From Tamarix chinensis (Eukaryota; Streptophyta; Magnoliopsida; Caryophyllales; Tamaricaceae): a stretch of 64,000 bases of DNA. Below, in pieces: positions 11,152 through 23,541 of the stretch. The translations under genes were made by a program, and so were the position numbers. The DNA is taken from positions 8,232,027 through 8,296,026 of the forward strand of contig CM060174.1 in NCBI GenBank assembly GCA_030549775.1, read 5' to 3'. The notes below the pieces were generated by a model. That model was not told the DNA's origin, made no database searches, and worked only from the letters and a program-made list of their open reading frames with translations. Position 1 is the first letter of the stretch; each line of letters opens with the position of its first letter.

Positions 11152-14100
11152 TGTAATACCCCGTATTTTAAAATTCAATTTTATTAAGGTTAATTATTTT
11201 ATTAGCGTAATTTGATATAAATATTTAATTATTTTAATTTTGGTTTGTTTTATGGATTTATCGATAATTTCGACTTCAAAATTGAATTTAATTAATCGTT
11301 GTCGTTGCGGATGATTCTAAATAAATTCGTTCACGACTATGATTTTATTATATTCACATGATTTTGATTTTCGGTTAAAAATATATATTTTCATTCTTTC
11401 TCGTATTTTGATTTTTAATATTTTAGATTCGTTTTCGATTATAACTTTGTCGTGTGATTACGACTTTGTTTTGAAGTTATTTTTCGTTAGCGATATATAT
11501 AGTATTTAAATTATAAAATTTTCGTTTAAAATAGTCAAATTTATTTTATCACTTTTATCCGTAGAAAATATTTCCGACATTAAATTTATTTGTTTCCGAA
11601 GTCATTAAGATCTTCGGAAAGTTTTAAATTAAAATAATTTTCGAAGCTTATTTATGGATTTCTTTCCGTTTTACCCTTTTTCGTTGCGGAAGATCAATTT
11701 CGGAATTTATTTAAATTAGTCTCAGTTTATTAGAATTTAATTTAAATATTTACTTATATGCTTTTAAATATTATTTCGAGGTCTTATAATGTATTTTCAT
11801 AAATAATATAACTTTTTAGGTTCATTGGTAAATTCTTTCGAAAATACTTTTGAAATTATGTATATAGCTCTTGTATCGATTTTAAACCTTCGGAACCTTA
11901 CGAAATGATTTTTCGTTAAATAAATTTTAGATAAATTTTTCTAACAATATTTTTTAGATGTTAGTATTTATTCATATGTGTGTATCTGCAAAAAAAAAGA
12001 AAAAAAAAGAAATCCCGAAACTAGCCCATTCCCCTCTCTTCCTTTTCCTTTTCTCTTCTCTTCTTTCCCTTCTCTTTTCTTTCTCCTTTCCCGACCTGTC
12101 CCTGCTCTGCAGCCCCAAAACGCAGCCCTCATCTCCATCTCCTCCATGCTACCCAACCTCCAACCATCGCCGGCCACAACCGCCGCACAACATCCGCCGC
12201 AAATGCTGCAGCAACAGCCGCAGCAAATGCCGCAGAAGTGCAGCAGCAGCGCAGCAACGGATGGAAGCAGTAGCAGCGAACGGGAGTGACAACGCCGCCG
12301 CTGTCCGGTCACCGTCGACGTCTCTCGACCACCGGCGAGCACTGTTCGACCTCCAGCGAAGCTTCTCCCGCCTTCTCTTGTCTCGATTTGCTAATTCTTG
12401 TTTGGTATAAATTCTAAAAACCCTAACATTGGAATTAATTAATTGAGTATGAATTAGCTTATGAAAAGCTAAATTGATTGTTTGATTATGTATATATATG
12501 ACGTATAATTGATTTAGAGTGGTTAATTGTAGTGTATTTGGTTGATTTGTGAATATTGAATTTTTGGTCGGGTTATGTCCGAAATTTTCGGATTCGTCTG
12601 ATTTAGCTATTTTGGATAAATTGATTTTACAATATGTTTTAAAATATATCTAATTTCATGTTGGAACTGTTAATTTGAGAAATTTATGTGGAATTAATCG
12701 GAATTGACCTTCTATGTCAAAATTCGTGTGTGATGAAATCAGGATGCATAATTGAGTCGTTTTACTCAATCGATTTTGTAATATCTTTGAAATGTATTTA
12801 ATTTTATATCCGAAGTGTTGATTTGGGAAAATTGTATGAAATTGATCGAAATTGTATTTTTAGGTCAAAACTCTTACGGGTTTAAATTGGATTGTGTAAT
12901 CGGGTTATTTTATTCAATTGATTATATAATCTATATTAGAATATATTTAATTATATTTCCGAATCGTCAGTTTATATATTTTAGCAAGAATTGATCGAAT
13001 TTGCGTTCCGGGCTTAAAGACTTTAATTGTGCTAAATTGGGTATTTCCTTTATTGGTTTTGATCAATTGATTATATAATATGTTATAAAATATGTCAAAC
13101 TGCATTTCTAAACATTTAATTTAATTAAATTTATAGAATTTAACCAAATTATATTTCGGGCCTAAAATCCTAGATTTCAAGTGAAATTATGAAATTGGCC
13201 ATTTGTATGGTCGTTTTTCTAAATTTGAATTTATAGAAATAGTTGAAATGATCCTATATGCATTCTAATACCTTCGATTGTAATCAATTGGTTCGAATTA
13301 TTTGAATTTATGTCTTGGGCTTTGAAACCCTAATGTCGGAAACCGATTATCTTAAATTGGTGATTCATAAGATTATTCTTGTTGAAATTGATTATCTAGA
13401 TTTATTTAAAATAAGTTTAATTTTACTCTTAAGCTATGGATTTAAGATAATAAAAGTGGATTGGTTGGTTCGTAGTGTGGGCATTAAAAGCCCTAATTTT
13501 CGGAGATGGTTTTATATAATTAATTATGCTATGCTTCTTTTACCTAATCGATTTCGGTATTTGACTTTAAATCATTTGAATTATGTTTTTATCTTATCGG
13601 GTTGGATTTGGTTCTATGCAAATGGTTGGTTGTCCTTTGGATTGTAAAACCTAATGAATAAGTCATTTTTGATAAAATAGCTTATAATCTATTATTCTTT
13701 TCCCGACATTCCAAATCAATTTGAAATGTCCCAAGTGATGAGTGTTAATCCGATTTGGTTAATATTTAATTTTAAATCTTAATCGAGCTACGCTCGCAAG
13801 TCATAGGTTTTATGCACGTTTTTCAAGAAAGGTTGTTTGTGTCCGTTTGTGTTGATTTTATTATAATTGAATTGTTGATCGATAAGATAGTTTCTAACCT
13901 AGTTCCGATTTCCATCGGTGATCTAGGAAAATATTCTCGTGGATTGTCGAGCTTTTGATAACTCTCTCTTTCTCAATTTGCTTAGCTAGCTTCGGACTTA
14001 GGTAAGTCATTACTTACCTTTAGTTTTGACGGATTCTCAATGTATGTCTGCTTGGAGTGAAAGGTGGTGATGATGATTATCGATTATTTAATTATGTCAA

Positions 14101-16013
14101 GCATATGCTATGTTCTATATGGCAATTGCATGAATATATGGATTTGTAACCTCAATACAACGCATGTTAATATGACGCTTGGATATTATACGTGTGTAAG
14201 TGTGTGAAGGGCTGAGTATGGATTGAAATTGCATGATACCTTATGCTGTATTTTATGCCATGGACTCATTCGGCTTTAATGCTCCTAAAGTTATTCGGCT
14301 TTAATGCCTCATGCATTGGATTGGCTTTAATGCCTCTGGAATCGATCGGCTTTAATGCCACTTAAATTGGCTCGGCTTTAACGCCGCTTGGATGGTTCGG
14401 CTTTAATGCCGCTTGGCTTTAATGCCATTTGAAATTGATATAATAATGGAACGTCATTGTGTTGATGGATGTGAGCTAAGTGCTGTTATGTGGGCCTGAT
14501 TTATGATTGACTAAATTCTTGAATAAAATATTAATCACTTAAAGTGAAAGATCTTGAGTTGGGACTTGTATCATTCGGGGTAGCTATCCGAGTTAGGTTT
14601 GGTATTTACTTGGTACCATTCCGGTGTTTTTCTATTCTGTGATCCCGGGTGCCTTACGAGGTCCGGAGATGCCCTCTTCTACTCTAAAGGTGTCTCGATA
14701 TATTTCGACCCTATAGGGGGTATGCATACTTAAGTGATTAGGTGTCCTATTTATTGGTGGTCTGGTTATGTTTCTGGGCGGGCCAGCTAGGGCTAGTACC
14801 GTTCGAGTACTAGATTAGTTGTTACGATTTTTGAGTCTCAATCCTCAAGAAAATATAATTAAACAGTTGTGATTACAATAAAGGAATATAATAATCATGA
14901 ATTATTCTCGTTGGCTCTTGGACTTTATGTTCTATTTCCTATTCATGTCTCTTGATTCTATCTTACAATAATGTTTCCATATGACAAACGTCCGTATTCA
15001 ATTATCATATGATCTATTATCTAAATCGCATGTGGGACTTGTGTGCAGAATGATACCTTCTAGGGTAGTGCGTGATTCTTAGCATGTGATCGTGATTTCT
15101 TGTAAGCTTATACCTTGTGTATTGTCATGTCTAGTCATGTATTATAAGCATGAGTTTGTAACCCCATGTTCTATGGTATGTATCACGTGTATAATCAAGC
15201 ATGAGCTATTATATGAGTAGAATGACGTATGTATCGCATGTATAATCGAGTATGAATTATTGTATGAGTGGAATGGTGCATTTATCTTATGTGTAATTGA
15301 ACATGAGTACTGTAAACTGAATATTGTTGTATCTTATATGTATTATGTTTCTTTCCATGAGTAGGGTAGTCTTGATTTACTCAGTACCGGACCCGTACTG
15401 ATACTACCTTGATTGTTTGGGTCCTGTGATGATCCATTGATGGTGGGGAGCAGACCATTTGTGCAGGTTCAATATTAAATATGTTATTGTTGGGAGGAAT
15501 ATTTTCCTTAGATTATGAGAGTAGGTTATCCGGTGATTCGATTTGGCAAATAATGTTGGCTCCACTGTTAGGATGCCCCTTGGTTCTCTTTTCAGATTTT
15601 ATTGTATCTCAAATGTATTATTTTGGTGTATAAATCATTCATTTGATTTGTATTTAGTTGGTTTGTGATTTTGTGGGAGATGTATTTGGATTTAATATCC
15701 TTTATCTTTTTAAGTTTTAAAGTCCAGGATTATTTTACAAGTTTTCGTTGATTTATGCAACGATAATTTTATCCAGCGACATTGTTCACTTTCCATCTGC
15801 ATGTGAATATCTCCTTGTGGGAGTTTATTCTCACTGCATAGATGTTGGTTGAATTTTATTGGACAAGTTTTAGCCTTGCATCTAGCATTAGATATATGGT
15901 GGACATTTATCTTGTGTTAGGTGTGGCGGTAACATTCCCCAAATTGTGTTTTAGCTTCCGCATTATTCTTTTAAATTCAAAATTTTTCAGGAGTAAAATT
16001 TGGGGGTGTTACA
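11152..16013 (+). mobile_element. 4,862-bp solo LTR, family A, with perfect TSD ATCAA
   Basis: The element begins TGTAATACCCCGTATT and ends TTTGGGGGTGTTACA. It is bordered by the 5-bp duplication ATCAA (11147-11151 and 16014-16018), which fixes both ends. It has no gag-pol, no primer-binding site and no internal second copy of its ends, so it is best read as a solo LTR left by recombination between two LTRs. The termini and great length fit chromovirus Tekay/Del-type Gypsy LTRs, an inference from end sequence and size. Inside are a pyrimidine-rich zone (about 12010-12140), a tandem CGGCTTTAATGCC array (about 14267-14430), the CCCTATAGGG block (14709-14734) and a stem-loop (15381-15401). Open frames within it (for example 11958-12410) are low-complexity. 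Confidence 0.88.
14267..14430 (+). repeat. Tandem array of CGGCTTTAATGCC units inside the family A LTR
   Basis: About eight diverged copies of TCGGCTTTAATGCC occur, spaced roughly 16-27 bp apart. The reversed LTR has the corresponding degenerate array (GGCATTAAAGCCGA-type) at about 39905-40075, so the array belonged to the ancestral LTR. Confidence 0.85.
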
Positions 16014-16239
16014 ATCAATACCCTCTATAGGGCTCATAGATTACTTGTAGGGTAAACTAGGAACTTAATTGGAATATCGAGCCTTCCGACGAAACGACCA
16101 TACCAAATTGGGAGCTCTTACCTCATCTCTAGAGTAGCTAACCCTAAAGAGCAACCATTCCCAAATGTTGAGGTCTTCCAGTTTAAATATTAATATCTTA
16201 ATAAGAGGATCATAAAATATCGTCTAATGCACAACAATT
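16014..16239 (-). mobile_element. Right part of the interrupted older reversed LTR
   Basis: It starts with the second ATCAA copy followed by ACCCTCTATAGGGCTCATAG. It continues with CTACCC-like, ACCATTCCCAAA and CTTCCA phrases that are reverse complements of the segment at 36818-36970. It ends where a Cassandra-like LTR starts. Confidence 0.6.
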
Positions 16240-16529
16240 TCCATCATTTTGGTAATTCTGTCCTAAAAAATCCATAGTTAAACGTGTTTATCATGGAAAA
16301 ATTTGTAGGATGGGCGACCGTTTTGCAAAGTTTAAGAAGTTTTCTAAAAATTTCTTATGAAGCCTGTGAGTGAAGATAAAGTGCACTCAAAAGATTTATG
16401 TTGATCTGTAGGACTAGGCAATCAATCTAAAGGTGTTCCAAGGTATCCCTCACAACCTTTGTGGGTTTGAGGTGCTATTAGGTGGCTACCAAGTGGTCCA
16501 CATGTGGTTGTATCAAATCAGGTGTTACA
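16240..16529 (+). mobile_element. Cassandra-type LTR fragment, 5' truncated
   Basis: The 5S-derived core is visible as ATAGTTAAACGTGTTTA and GTAGGATGGGCGACC. The Cassandra phrases GTGAGTGAAGATAAAGTGC and TGTTGATCTGTAGG follow, with an ending in CAGGTGTTACA at 16529. The usual TGTAATACC start is not preserved. Confidence 0.75.
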
Positions 16530-17350
16530 ATACCCAACAAAGATTGGTTCACCACAAGAAGAGAAAGCATAAGGCAACTCTTTAAATTTTCTCCCAAATC
16601 TAACACTCTTATATTTAAGAAAATATAACAAAGGCTAGATAAGGGATCAAGAGTAAAAAAAACAATAAGGAGAATGAAGACAAGAGAGGTGTGAGTTTTG
16701 TTTAGGCTCAATAAGCTTAAGAACACTTCGCAAAAATAACCAAAATGAAGAAATAGGGGGAGAAAACAAGAAGAGAAAAGTAGAGAAAATAAAATAAAAT
16801 AAGGCAAGTAATGGCATATAAATAGGGGATGCGGTAACCAAAAATTTGCAGCCAAGAGAGGGGGAAGTAGCTTGTTACACACTTAAATGACAAAGTACAA
16901 GGTGGTTGAGTTTGTAAGGTGGCGGGTGTTTTTAGGTTGAATGAATTTATGAAAATCAAGAATCAACCTAGGGGTGTGCAAGTATAAGGTTAGGGGAGGT
17001 CAAGTTCAAGCATGGGGAATGTAAATGAAGAAGGTTGGATGTAGGGTTATAAATGAGTCGAGGGAAGACAAAGTGGGTTCGAGCTCGACTTATTTAATAA
17101 ACGAGTCTAAAACTAAGACTCTAGCCCGTCACATTTATAAACAAGTAGAGCTAGAAAAGTTCGTGAACTTTTGTGGTAAATGAACCAAGCTCGGTGATTT
17201 TGCAATAGAAAGAAGGCAGATACGAGTTTTTGTTTCAATTTCAATACGGCATAAACGTATCATGCATAACGAAAGTGAGCTGGAAAGAGCATATATATAA
17301 CAATAAATAAATAAAAAGAGGGAGAAAAAGAAAAGAAAAGAAAAGGAGAC
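16530..17350. other. Intergenic sequence, no gene recognised
   Basis: The sequence is purine-rich. The long minus-strand frame at 16478-16882 reads as hydrophobic low-complexity peptide with no domain, so I regard it as chance. No duplicated repeat ends were found. Confidence 0.4.
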
Positions 17351-20100
17351 GCAACCCTAGAATATGTACGTGTGCATTCCATGAGAAGGACAGTTTCGAA
17401 TACCCTTAAATACCATACGAGTAATCACGTTTTGACTCAACCTTCTCTCTTTCTCACTCACTCACACAGACGCACACACTCACACGTAACTGTAGAGCAG
17501 ACAGCTCCATCCATCAATCTCGTTTACAATCAAATTAATTAAATTCAACTCCACCTCTAACAATTGAAGGAACGTTTAGCTGATGAGCGACGGCTACCCG
17601 GCCCATTAATAATAAGTACTGCACTTATTTTTCATACGGGACAACTGTAGCTGCCCATTTAATGAACGACACAAGTCGGTTTGCGAGAAACCCTAATCTA
17701 CCCTTCTTCTTTTTTTTCTGATCCGTAAATATGAGATAATTTTATTTATTTATTTTAGTTTTGTGGTGGTTTGAAACCTGAAATTGAGGAATATATACAT
17801 GAATGTGACTTGAATTGATAATATATACAAATAATTTCAAGTGGTTGGATTAGGTCTTTCTAGTGGGTCCCGACAGATTCCACTTTATCATGTAATGACA
17901 CTTCCAGTTCTTAAGCACTCCAGTCACCGATAACGACCGGAAATCATAATTTTATTCTCATCTCTCATTCTCTCTCTCTCCTAAACGTTCTTCATGCACC
18001 AAACACCGATTCGACATAATATCGCCATCGTACTCATTATTTTTTATTTTTATTATATCATATCATATAAATTAAATTAGAATTAATTAATTAATTAAAG
18101 TTCAGCAGGGATCCAACAGTTTTTAATTTTTTTTTACTCTCTTGAGTGTGGGTATATGCAGACAAAGAGCCCGGATCGTACTATACATATATATACTCCA
18201 CTTATTATGGAAGAGCTAGCGTAGGGACAATCAAACACAGTATAATTGTTCGGAATCGAACGGTTCTATAGGCGCTGAAGCCTGCAGGCCTAGCTATTAT
18301 ATCAGGAAGCGGGGCAGTCAAGGGATTGATTAATAATAATAATAATAAAGGTTCAAATGATTTTTCTTGTTTTATTGTGCGTAGAAGCCCTTTTAATTTT
18401 TTTTTAAAAAAACCCGGACTGTCAATTTTATTTTACTGTTGTACTATTTTTGCACATGAGGTTCCGTATGAGAAAGCGAACGGATCAAACTCCAGAGATG
18501 GTTAAACTACGTAATAATTAATGTGGGTGTGCGGGTGTGCGTGTGTGCTGGCTCACAGTCCTGTGACACTCGCGTTGTGGACTCTACTCCCGTTTTCTGC
18601 TACCTTGTTGTCATGTTCCGTAGGTGAAGAATCCAACCAGCCGAGATATTCGTACCATTTCTGCGTGTGTCTTAATTAGCTCGCTCCTCGTACGATGGAT
18701 ATATAGTTCATTTGTTCGGTTGGTAAACGAAGAACGTCAGTTTTTCTTTTGTGTTAAAAGTCTATCCAAAATGTTAGTTGGATGCGAGTCTCCCTTTCCG
18801 ATCCAGTCTGTTTGCGTCGTCCTACGTTAGAAGCCATCGAAAGAGGCTATTGAATACGAACAAAGTTCCCCCTCCCCTCGGCCCTCCCTCTATACGAAAG
18901 GAATGGAATCTTAGTGTCCCTGGGGCAGTGTCGGCTGATTTTAGCTGTATAGCCTAGGGCACGATCTCCGCCCACTTTTCTAGCTTTCACCTTTCCCTAT
19001 GCTTTCTTTTTTCCTGATAGATATTGTCGCATTGATTGCCGATATTTTTTTTCCAGATATATACATATGTGCTTTGGAATAGTGCAATGAAGATTGCCTT
19101 ATGGACATACATGTATATATATATGATTGATCGAGTGCCCGTGTCTCATTCGTGTCTTGTTCAGCAACTGAGCTATGTCTTCGACCGATTCCAACATGAG
19201 TTCCCTTGGCAGAGAGCTTCAAAATCTGTTCACTGTCAGGATCCAATCATACACCCCCCCAAGGATGAGACATAAGCGAGACTTACTACATTTATCTATC
19301 ACTAGGTTTACAACGACAATAACATGATATCACCAAATATTCGTAAAAGAAAAGGACGTTATCGTGGAATCAAAAGCTAGATTTCCAGATTGAAATATAT
19401 CCCTTAACTCCATCCTCGTATTGTCATAAATTCTGTTATTAATTAGATTAGTCTCTGTGTGTTGTTAGATTAGTCGTCAATTAGATCTCTTCTCGGTTTG
19501 TGTTCTTTCCTTTCTTTGGTTTTGGCTTCATTGGGTTCGTTTGATTGTCTCCTGATCTATACGGGATATATGGTTAGCTAGGCTGGGTTTTCCTTGGAAT
19601 CTTTGCTCCCTTCGCGATTTAAGGGTGCCGGCATATCAAATGTTTTGGTTTTACCAGGTGGGTACTTGTTATTAGTAGCGGCGGTAAACACGGTGCGATT
19701 AATTTGGGCCTATTTGGGCATATCAATCAATCGAAACCAACTCATATCTATGTTTTATCTTTAGATAATAAAAAAACACCCTTCAATCAAATCTAATCAT
19801 TTTTCAAACAATCCAAATCAAATTGTCCTAGTAATTCACGGTTCGGTGTGTTTCGATTTATAGTTTATGTGCGTTTTATATATTGTTAATTAAGTACTCA
19901 ACTTAAAATCAATTTAAATTTCTTATGAGAATTAAAAATTAATGAACAACCAATTTGAAATTAATTATGGAGTTATAGTACTTATTCTATAATAATAACA
20001 ATTTTGCAATAACATTTTTGTAATAGTACACACACACACACACACACACACCCCTTATTTGCAATTGCAAAAATAAAAATACAATAGAACATAAGTATAA
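17350..20100. other. Low-copy intergenic region of more balanced composition
   Basis: I see no relation to the repeats elsewhere in the window. Short frames at 18624-18830 (+), 18980-19246 (-) and 19036-19275 (+) have no recognisable domain. A CT/CA-rich segment at 17440-17500 resembles a plant leader but no coding sequence follows. The 18560-19270 part is GC-richer than its surroundings. An organellar insert or a lost gene are possible but unproven readings. Confidence 0.35.
20028..20051. repeat. (CA)n microsatellite
   Basis: An uninterrupted run of about twelve CA units lies 50 bp left of a Cassandra solo LTR. Confidence 0.95.
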
Positions 20101-20102
20101 TA

Positions 20103-20344
20103 TGTAATGCCCCAAAATTAAGTACAGTATTAAAATAATTGATATGATTACTCATATCAATATAGTATACCCTCTTTTTGGTGATTATGTCCTAAGAACT
20201 AAGTTTTCTGAAAATTTCTCGAAAGCTTTTGAGTGAGGATAAAGTCCGCTGAAAGAACTTATATTGATCTATGGGGCCAATAGATCAATCCGAAATCGCT
20301 CCAAAATAACCCCCCGCGTGATTGTATCGATTTGAGGTGTTACA
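20103..20344 (+). mobile_element. Cassandra solo LTR lacking the 5S-derived core
   Basis: It begins TGTAATGCCCCAAAATT and ends GAGGTGTTACA. It shares TACTCATATCAATATAGTATACC, GTGAGTGAGGATAAAG and TTGATCTATGGGGCCA with other Cassandra copies. Between GTCCTAAGAACTAAG and TTTTCTGAAAATTTC the 5S A-box to C-box segment, present at 31960-32010 in a sister copy, is missing. Flanks TAATA (20098-20102) and TAATG (20345-20349) are a 4-of-5 match to a target-site duplication. Confidence 0.8.
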
Positions 20345-20363
20345 TAATGTTACTCCCCAAGGT

Positions 20364-21647
20364 TTACTACTGATTTTTTTAAGCGGAAACATTAACATAA
20401 TTTAACAAGTGTCACTATATTAACAATGATATGCATTGTTGGTAAAAAGGAGACATTCATGGGTAATAAGTATTACCGACAATGTTTCGTCAGTACAAGT
20501 GGTCATTGATAATAAGATGTATCACTAACAATATATTTATCAGAGTTTAGCTTAATGTTGACGATGCAAAATGGCAGGCTAAAAAATTTAAATGGAACTT
20601 AATACCCACGATATATTGTCGGTATTAAGTGTTTCAAATTTGAAAAATGGTTTGAATTTAAAAAACCATATCACCAACGATTACGATTTATTAACGATGA
20701 TATTTATGTCTAAATACCGATGATAAATCATCGGTATTAAGATATACTGCTGACGATAATTAATTCTTAATTAGAGCAATATTTTGTATTAAAACACTAT
20801 TGCGGATGAATAAGCCTTGGTAATTTGCTTTTGAAAATATTAAATAAAATAATAAATAAGGCATTGGAAATATTTTCTAAATAACATTTTAGCATAATTT
20901 ACAAAACAAATATATTGTTATTCATTTCACTTGTCAATACTAGTATAAATCCTAAAATTCATTTTCATCATCTTCATCTTGATATTGATTACATGGAGGA
21001 GGTGGAAGATATTGAGCCCATGAATCCATAAAAGCTCTCATTTGTCTTAATTCTTCCTCATGACACTCAAATGCTACTTGTTGTCAGGCTATAATCTCAC
21101 TCATTTAGTTTTAATTTTGCTCTACTTGAAATTTCCATTGTTGTTCTTGTATTAAATTAGTGTGCATCCAACTCATGCGATAAGCATCATGACTTGGGCC
21201 CTCTCCTGCAAGCCTCTATGCCACACCTTTTCAATGGCTTGGACAACTACCTAAGACATCCTCAAGTATTGGTTATTTCATCAATTTCAAAAGAAGTAGG
21301 ATCATCAGCACTACAAGAAGTCGTTTGTAAGAATATTTCCTCTCGTTTTCTTAACATTTTGCTCTGTACACATAAGTAAAAGTTAGGCATATTATAAGAA
21401 ATGTTAATAATACATATTATAATTAATTGCATATAACTAACTTATAAAATTTTCCTCAACTTGGGATATGAGCCATTTGTTATTCTTAAAATGCATTTCT
21501 CTAAAGGTCTCAATGATAAGTAAAATTTTCTTATCTTAGAATTGGCCTACATATAAGAAAAAAGTTAATACATTACCATACATTACATGAGAAAAAAAGA
21601 AGTAAAAAAAAAAAAGAATCAACAACCCAAATATACCTTCTTGGAGT
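20364..21647 (-). mobile_element. CACTA (En/Spm-type) transposon fragment
   Basis: Its left end, TACTACTGATTTTTTT, resembles a decayed CACTA terminus. Then 20450-20780 holds many short direct and inverted motifs around TTACCGACAAT and ACCGATGATAAATCATCGGTA, typical of CACTA subterminal regions. On the minus strand a coding tail ending at 20952 reads QQVAFECHEEELRQMRAFMD, then SWAQYLPPPCNQYQDEDDEN, then EF and stop. This looks like the C-terminus of plant En/Spm-family ORF2 proteins. A stop directly upstream (near 21090) and loss of frame beyond show decay. The right end is cut by the LTR starting at 21648. Confidence 0.6.
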
Positions 21648-23300
21648 TGTAATACCCCATTTTTAAAATTTAATTTTATTAACGTAATTTGATAAAAATA
21701 TATATTTTTATTTTTAAAATTTATCGACAATTTTGACTTCATATTTGACTTTAATTAATCATTATCGTCGTGGATTATTCTATATTAATTTTTTCATGAC
21801 TATGATTTTATTATATTTATATGATTTTGATTTTCGTTTACAAATATTCATTTTCGTTCTTTCTCATCTTTTGATTTTAAATATTTTATATTAGTTTTCG
21901 ATTATAACTTCGTCGTGTGATTATGACTTTGGTTTGGAGTTATATTTCGTTAATAAAATAAATTATTTAAATTATAAAATTTTCTTTAAAATAATAACAT
22001 TATTTTAATGATTTTATCCATAGAAAATATTTTTGACTTTAAATTTATCTATTTTTTTATGTCATTAAGATCTTAGGAAAGCTTTAAATTAAAAATATTT
22101 TTGTAACTTATCTATGATTTTCTTTCTAAAATTAATTTTCTTCCATTTTATCCTTTTTGGTTTGAGAATAACCATTTAAAAAATTTATTTAAATTAATCC
22201 CGGTCTCTTAGAATTTGATTTTAATATTTTGTTATCTGGTTTAAATATGTTTTGAGGTTTTATAATGTATTTTCGTAAATAATATAAATCTTTGCGTTCG
22301 TTAGTCTTTTCTTCCAAAATCTTTTTCAAAATTCTTTAAATAGCTTTTATTTGATTTTATATGTTTGGATGAATACAAAAAAGTTTTTGTTAAATGAGTT
22401 TCAAATAAACTTTATCTATAAATTTTTTTTCAGATATTTATACCATTATATATGTGTGTGTATTTATAAAAAAGAAAAAAATCACCTACCGACCCCCTTT
22501 CTTTTTTCCTTTTCTTCTCTCCCCCTCTTTTCTTTTTCTTCTCTCTCTCCCTATAGTATTTTCTTCTCCAAAACCAAACCCATCCCCCCTAATTCTTTCT
22601 CCCATCTCCTCTTCCCGACTTCACTTCTCCAGCCACCAAAGACGATTATCCTTCTCCACCACACCACCTCACCACAGCTGGCCACCACCACGACACCACT
22701 CCCTCTATTCGCCGTCATTGAAGCCAACCACCAATAGCTACTGTGACAGGAGCAAAACTGCGAGCAATAGCCTGACACCATGTCTGGCTACCCTAAGTCC
22801 AGCTGATTATCGATGAGCAATGGTCGACCTTCGACGGAGCTTCCTCGATCTTCACCTGCATTGATTTGTAACTTTTTATTTGGTATAAATTTTCAGAAAT
22901 CCCTACTTCTAAATTTAATAAATTTTATACATATTATGTTTAATTAAGTTAAATTAGTTGTTTAATTATGTATATATACGTTGAATGATTGAATTAGAGT
23001 GGTTAATTGTAGTGTATGTGGTTTATTTATGAAAATCAAAATTTTAACCCGATTATGTCCCAATTTTTTAAATTCGTCCAATTAAGCTATTTTTGATAAA
23101 TTGATTATAACATATGCTGTAAAATATATCTAATTTCATATTGGAATTGTCAATTTGAGAAATGTATGAGGAATTAATTGGAATTGGATTTGTAGGTCAA
23201 AATTCATGTGCAACAAAATTGAATTGTATAATTGAGTTGTTCGATTCAATTGATTTTATCATATGCATTTAAATGTATTTAGTTTTATGTTGGAAGTGTC
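21648..23300 (+). mobile_element. 5' third of a family A LTR
   Basis: It starts TGTAATACCCCATTTTTA and follows 11152-12860 in order: ATTTTCGTTCTTTCTC, TCGTCGTGTGATTA, the CT-rich zone at 22490-22700, GGTATAAATTTTC, then AGAGTGGTTAATTGTAGTGTA. Similarity stops near 23300, where family B sequence begins. The frames at 22351-22816 are the translated CT-rich zone, not genes. Confidence 0.75.
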
Positions 23301-23455
23301 AATTGATTTTACCATATACATTGAAGTTAATTTGGGTTGACTTGGATAATTAGAAATATAGGAAAAATGAATAAGTATGAAAATAAGAATAAATGTGCAA
23401 TACTTGTTATATGTTATCACCTTATAAAAATGTTAATACGTAAAGTGGAAGATCT
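23301..23455 (+). mobile_element. Family B LTR segment joined to family A sequence
   Basis: The segment matches 36714-36830 of the 34770-38551 element (GTTGACTTGGATAATT, AGGAAAAATG, CACCTTATAAA, AAGTGGAAGA). Its continuation appears to be at 32699, about 9.2 kb away, starting AGACCTCGAG. This implies a large insertion in between. Confidence 0.6.
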
Positions 23456-23541
23456 TGTACACATAAATTTTAATTTGCAGTTCAAGGCCTTGCACATCTA
23501 GTTGCTTAGAATCATAATAGTAGCATTTTGGGCGTGCCAGA

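Noticed and set aside
11958..12410. 150-residue open frame plus overlapping frames on both strands
   Set aside because: It lies in the CT-rich zone of a solo LTR. The peptide is low-complexity and the equivalent zone in sister LTRs has different frames.
14267..14430. CRISPR-like spaced repeats
   Set aside because: The spacing is irregular, the units are diverged, and they sit within an LTR of a plant genome. It is an ordinary tandem array.
16478..16959. Three overlapping hydrophobic minus-strand frames
   Set aside because: They are Phe/Leu/Ser-rich translations of purine-rich DNA, lack a domain, and partly overlap the end of a Cassandra LTR.
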